Part shown: piece by piece, positions 5,093 to 8,436 of the stretch
How positions within the stretch are numbered: position 1 is the stretch's first letter
Layout: every line of letters begins with the position of its first letter
DNA from: Natronohydrobacter sp.
Lineage (GTDB): Bacteria > Pseudomonadota > Alphaproteobacteria > Rhodobacterales > Rhodobacteraceae
DNA: 8,436 bases
Direction of reading: 5' to 3'
Assembly: GCA_007118445.1 (NCBI GenBank)
Contig: SKRP01000289.1
Coordinates: forward strand, 1-8,436
Translations under genes and position numbers: made by a program
Notes under the pieces: model-generated
Seen by the model: only the letters and a program-made list of their open reading frames with translations
The model's database searches: none
Told to the model about the DNA's origin: nothing

Positions 5093-8000
5093 ATGGCAAC
5101 CTTGGTCCTTTCTGCGGTCGGCGCGGCCATCGGCTCGGGCGTCAGCGGCACGTTTATGGGTCTGACCGGCATGGTCATGGGGCGCGCGATCGGTGCGACC
5201 GTCGGGCGCATGATCGACCAGCGGCTGATGGGCAGTGGCTCGCAGGTGATCGAGACCGGGCGCATCGAGCGGCTGCGTGTCACGGGTGCCACCGAAGGCG
5301 CAGCCGTGCCGCTGGTCTGGGGCCGCGTGCGGCTGGGCGGGCAGGTGATCTGGTCAACAGATTTCCGCGAGACCGTCACCACCTCGGGCGGCGGTGGCAA
5401 GATCGTGAAAAGACCGACTGTGCGGGAATATTCCTACTCGATCTCGCTCGCGGTGGCGCTGTGCGAGGGGCCTGTCCTGGGCGTGGGCCGGATCTGGGCC
5501 GACGGGCAGGAACTGACGCCTGCGGATCTGAATATCCGGGTCTACACAGGTCATGATGACCAGCTTCCCGATCCGCTGATCGAGGCCATCGAGGGGGCAG
5601 GGCAGGTGCCTGCCTATCGCGGCATTGCCTATGTGGTGATCGAGGATCTGGAACTGGGTGCTTACGGCAACCGCGTGCCGCAGCTCAGCTTCGAGGTGAT
5701 CCGCGCGGTGCAGTCAGACGCGCCGCAAAGCCTGTCGGATCATGTGCAGGCCGTGGCGCTGATGCCGGGATCGGGGGATTTCGCGCTGGCCACGACGCCG
5801 ATCTACGCGCGCGACTGGAATGCCACGCTCGATCAGGGCGGGTCGGAATTGACTGATGTGATCCTTGCGAATCTGAGCAATCCGGCAGATGCGCCGATGA
5901 ACCTGAACGCGCCGACAGGGTCAAGCGATCTTGACGCGTCGCTCGACGCTCTGACCCGCGAATTGCCGAACTGCCATTCGAGCCTGCTGATCGTGTCGTG
6001 GTTCGGATCGGACCTGCGCGCCGGTTTCTGCACTGTCGAGCCGAAGGTCGAATATTCCGACCGCGTGGCCCCGGCGCAGCCCTGGTCGGTCGCCGGGCGC
6101 GCGGCTATCGACACGCCGCAAGTCCCGCGCGTCGATGGCCGACCCGTCTATGGCGGCACGCCTTCGGATGCGTCCGTGATCGAGGCGATTGCCGCGCTGA
6201 AGGCGCGCGGGCAGAGCGTGGTCTATTACCCGTTCATTCTGATGGAAATCCTCGAAGGCAATGGCCTGCCCGATCCGTGGTCCGGGGCCGAGGACCAGCC
6301 GGTCCTGCCCTGGCGCGGGCGCATCACCACGCTCAAGGCGCCAGGGCAGGCGGGCAGCACCGATGGCACGGCAGCTGCCGAAGCCGAGGTCGCGGCGTTT
6401 TTCGGCACCGCGCAGGCGAGTGATTTCACGATAGCGGACGGGAGTGTCACCTATACCGGGCCGCAGGACTGGCGCTACCGGCGGTTCATCCTGCATCAGG
6501 CGGCGCTCTGTGCTGCTGCCGGGGGGGTGGACGCGTTCTGCATCGGCTCGGAAATGCGCGGGCTGACGCAGATCCGTGGGCCGGGCAACAGCTTCCCGGC
6601 GGTTGCCGCCCTGCGCGCGCTGGCGGCTGAAGTGCGCGCGCTCCTCGGGCCAGAGGTCAAGCTGACCTATGCCGCCGACTGGTCGGAATATTTCGGCTAT
6701 GTCACGCGCGAGGGGGACCGTTTCTTCCATCTCGATCCGCTCTGGGCTGATGAGGAGATCGATTTCATCGGTATCGACAATTACATGCCGCTCTCGGATT
6801 GGCGCGACGGGGTGGATCACGCGGATGCCGATGTCGGCGCAGTGCATGATCTCGACTATCTGCGCGGCAATGTCGCGGGCGGCGAGGGATATGACTGGTT
6901 CTACGCCACAGACCTTGACCGCGAGGCCCAGAAGCGCAGCCCGATTGTTGATGACAGCGAATGGGGCGAGCATTGGATCTGGCGCTACAAGGATCTGCGC
7001 AACTGGTGGGAAAATGACCACCATGACCGCGTGGGCGGTATGCGCGTGGCCGAGAAAACCGACTGGGAGCCGCGCTCGAAACCGTTCTGGTTCACCGAAT
7101 ATGGTTGTGCTGCGATTGACCGGGGCACGAATCAGCCGAATGTCTTTCTGGACCCGAAATCGTCGGAAAGCTTCGCGCCGTATTTCTCGCGCGGCTGGCG
7201 CGATGATGCGATCCAGATGCAATATATCCGTGCGGTCAATGACTATTGGGCGGACCCGGCGCATAACCCGGTCTCCGAAATTTATGAAGGCCCGATGGTC
7301 GATATGTCCCGCGCCCATCTCTGGGCCTGGGATGCGCGGCCTTACCCGTGGTTTCCCGGCAATCAGGCGCTGTGGTCGGATGGCGAGAACTGGGCGCGCG
7401 GGCATTGGGTTACGGGCCGTGCGACCAGCCAGCCGCTTGACGCCGTGATCATCGAGATCTGCGCGCGGGCAGGGGTTCAGGATGTGGATGTGTCGCGCGT
7501 GCATGGGGTCGTGCGCGGATTTGCCATGGCCTCGACCGAGGCCCCGCGCGGGATGCTGCAAGCGCTGATGCTGGCTTACGGGGTCGAGGCGGTCGAGCGC
7601 GACGGGCAGTTGGTGTTCCAGATGCGCAACGGGCGCGCGGTGGCCGATCTGGGCCGCGACGATCTGCTGCGCAGCGACGAGGGCGATCTGACGCTGACCC
7701 GCGCGCCCGAGGCGGAACTCTCGGGCCGGGTGCGGCTGGGCTATGTCGAGGAAGGTGCAGATTTCGAGATGCGGGTCGCGGAAGCGATCCACCCTGACGA
7801 CTCAGCGTTGCGCGCCTCAGGCTCGGATCTGCCGCTGGTCCTGTCCGAAGGCGAGGCGGTGCTGATTGCCAAACGCTGGCTGGCGCAGGCGCGGGTGGCG
7901 CGCGACACGGCGCGGTTCCGCCTGCCGCCCTCGCGCGATCTGGGCGCGGGTGATGTGGTGGCGCTCGACATGGGCGCAGGCGCGGGGCTATGGCGGATCG

Positions 8001-8436
8001 ACCGCGCCACATTGTCGGGTGGGCGGATGATCGAGGCCACGCGGGTCGAGGACGCGCTCTATGACTGGGGCGAGACCGGGCGCGCAGGGACTGCACTGCT
8101 CAGTTTTCAGCCGCCCGCGCCAGTGCAGCCGGTGTTTCTGGATTTGCCGCTGATCACAGGCGAGGAAGTGCCGCATCATCCGTGGCTGGGCGTCAGTGCG
8201 CGGGTCTGGCCGGGGCTGGTGGCCGCGCATCACCGCGCCGGTCCCGAGCAGTTCGATCTGGAAGCACTGGTTGCGGCACCGGCAGTTCTGGGGGTCACTG
8301 AAACCTCGCTTGTGGCCAGCGCGCCAGGGCTCTGGGATCGCGGCCCGGCGCTGCGCGTGCGGATGTTGGCCGGCACGCTGTCGAGCGCGGCACCGATGGC
8401 GGTGCTGGGCGGTGCCAATCTGATGGCGATCGGCAC
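5093..8436 (+). CDS. Host-contact baseplate protein 'megatron' with GTA_TIM domain (GTA g15, 3' end outside window)
   Basis: This frame is open from the ATG at 5093 to the window end (1114 complete codons). RcGTA g15 (rcc01698) is about 1300 residues, so the last part is missing. Order: an uncharged glycine-rich hydrophobic segment (about 2-38); a beta-rich tail-hub region (about 50-340) including VPLVWGRVRLGGQVIW and ALCEGPVLGVGRIWADGQ; the GTA_TIM glycosidase-like barrel (about 350-730) with VVYYPFILMEI, CIGSEMRGL (E487), FIGIDNYMPL (D562) and PFWFTEYGC (E669); a phage-tail_3-like domain (about 783-950) beginning with AVIIEICARAGV; and the beginning of the C-terminal region. In RcGTA it forms the tail tip that contacts and crosses the cell envelope. 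E487 and E669 are positioned like an acid/base and nucleophile pair, but activity is unproven. Confidence 0.93.
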   Translation, partial: MATLVLSAVGAAIGSGVSGTFMGLTGMVMGRAIGATVGRMIDQRLMGSGSQVIETGRIERLRVTGATEGAAVPLVWGRVRLGGQVIWSTDFRETVTTSGGGGKIVKRPTVREYSYSISLAVALCEGPVLGVGRIWADGQELTPADLNIRVYTGHDDQLPDPLIEAIEGAGQVPAYRGIAYVVIEDLELGAYGNRVPQLSFEVIRAVQSDAPQSLSDHVQAVALMPGSGDFALATTPIYARDWNATLDQGGSELTDVILANLSNPADAPMNLNAPTGSSDLDASLDALTRELPNCHSSLLIVSWFGSDLRAGFCTVEPKVEYSDRVAPAQPWSVAGRAAIDTPQVPRVDGRPVYGGTPSDASVIEAIAALKARGQSVVYYPFILMEILEGNGLPDPWSGAEDQPVLPWRGRITTLKAPGQAGSTDGTAAAEAEVAAFFGTAQASDFTIADGSVTYTGPQDWRYRRFILHQAALCAAAGGVDAFCIGSEMRGLTQIRGPGNSFPAVAALRALAAEVRALLGPEVKLTYAADWSEYFGYVTREGDRFFHLDPLWADEEIDFIGIDNYMPLSDWRDGVDHADADVGAVHDLDYLRGNVAGGEGYDWFYATDLDREAQKRSPIVDDSEWGEHWIWRYKDLRNWWENDHHDRVGGMRVAEKTDWEPRSKPFWFTEYGCAAIDRGTNQPNVFLDPKSSESFAPYFSRGWRDDAIQMQYIRAVNDYWADPAHNPVSEIYEGPMVDMSRAHLWAWDARPYPWFPGNQALWSDGENWARGHWVTGRATSQPLDAVIIEICARAGVQDVDVSRVHGVVRGFAMASTEAPRGMLQALMLAYGVEAVERDGQLVFQMRNGRAVADLGRDDLLRSDEGDLTLTRAPEAELSGRVRLGYVEEGADFEMRVAEAIHPDDSALRASGSDLPLVLSEGEAVLIAKRWLAQARVARDTARFRLPPSRDLGAGDVVALDMGAGAGLWRIDRATLSGGRMIEATRVEDALYDWGETGRAGTALLSFQPPAPVQPVFLDLPLITGEEVPHHPWLGVSARVWPGLVAAHHRAGPEQFDLEALVAAPAVLGVTETSLVASAPGLWDRGPALRVRMLAGTLSSAAPMAVLGGANLMAIG

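Noticed and set aside
5921..7792. 623-codon open frame on the minus strand inside g15
   Set aside because: It is opposite a well recognised GTA_TIM coding region. In DNA with this third-position G/C bias, antisense frames rarely meet stops. Its translation is rich in Arg, Pro and His with no recognisable domain.
1..8436. Region could be an ordinary lytic or temperate siphophage
   Set aside because: Some roseophages share the g12-g15 module, but the complete run g5-g15 with GTA-type g10, g10.1, short tape measure and GTA_TIM protein matches the chromosomal GTA cluster better. The flanks needed for a final decision are not visible.
8230..8436. Short frames near the window end (8196-8423 plus, 8230-8436 minus)
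   Set aside because: The g15 frame continues open through this stretch; these are shadows in other frames.
1..8436. tRNA genes, CRISPR arrays, insertion sequences, attachment sites
   Set aside because: Nearly all of the window is coding, with gaps of 78, 24, 13 and 15 bases. No spaced direct repeats, terminal inverted repeats or tRNA-like cloverleaf were seen by eye.

Overview
The window is a continuous stretch of the structural gene cluster of a Rhodobacter-type gene transfer agent (RcGTA-like GTA). It runs from the last codons of the major capsid gene (g5) to about residue 1114 of the host-contact protein (g15, the 'megatron'). All genes are on the + strand. The high G+C content, the strong third-position G/C bias (which opens long spurious frames on the other strand) and the exact GTA gene order point to an alphaproteobacterium of the Rhodobacterales (Rhodobacteraceae/Paracoccaceae). 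Genus cannot be fixed from this window. Names follow RcGTA (g5 to g15, rcc01687 to rcc01698) and come from recognising protein families and gene order; no search was run.

Layout. 1-92: C-terminus of the HK97-fold major capsid protein. 93-170: intergenic gap with a strong hairpin followed by a T run. 171-1503: neck genes g6 (adaptor), g7 (stopper/head closure) and g8 (tail terminator), joined by ATGA overlaps. 1528-1953: g9 tail-tube protein, with its own ribosome binding site. 1950-2482: two small tail-assembly-chaperone-type genes, g10 and g10.1. 2460-3116: g11, a very short tape measure. 3130-5077: g12 (distal tail), g13 (hub with a four-cysteine cluster) and g14 (NlpC/P60 cell-wall peptidase). 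5093 to the window end: g15, with a glycine-zipper N-terminus, a GTA_TIM glycosidase-like barrel and a tail-hub-like domain; its C-terminus lies beyond the window.

How the genes work together. g6-g8 close the DNA-filled head and join it to the tail. g9 polymerises into the tube around g11, assisted by g10/g10.1. g12-g15 form the baseplate, which contacts the recipient cell, opens its envelope and lets DNA through. Six of the ten gene junctions are 4-base ATGA overlaps, which implies translational coupling within one polycistronic message. The junctions that break this pattern (after capsid, before the tube protein, before the tape measure, before g12 and before g15) are where protein ratios would need to change.

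The window has no integrase, lysis, replication or lysogeny-control gene, tRNA, CRISPR array or insertion sequence. I see no wholly undescribed system: this is a known type of domesticated-prophage DNA transfer machine. The least routine observations are the terminator-like hairpin after the capsid gene, the g15 glycine zipper, the intact acidic pair in GTA_TIM and the hub cysteine cluster.
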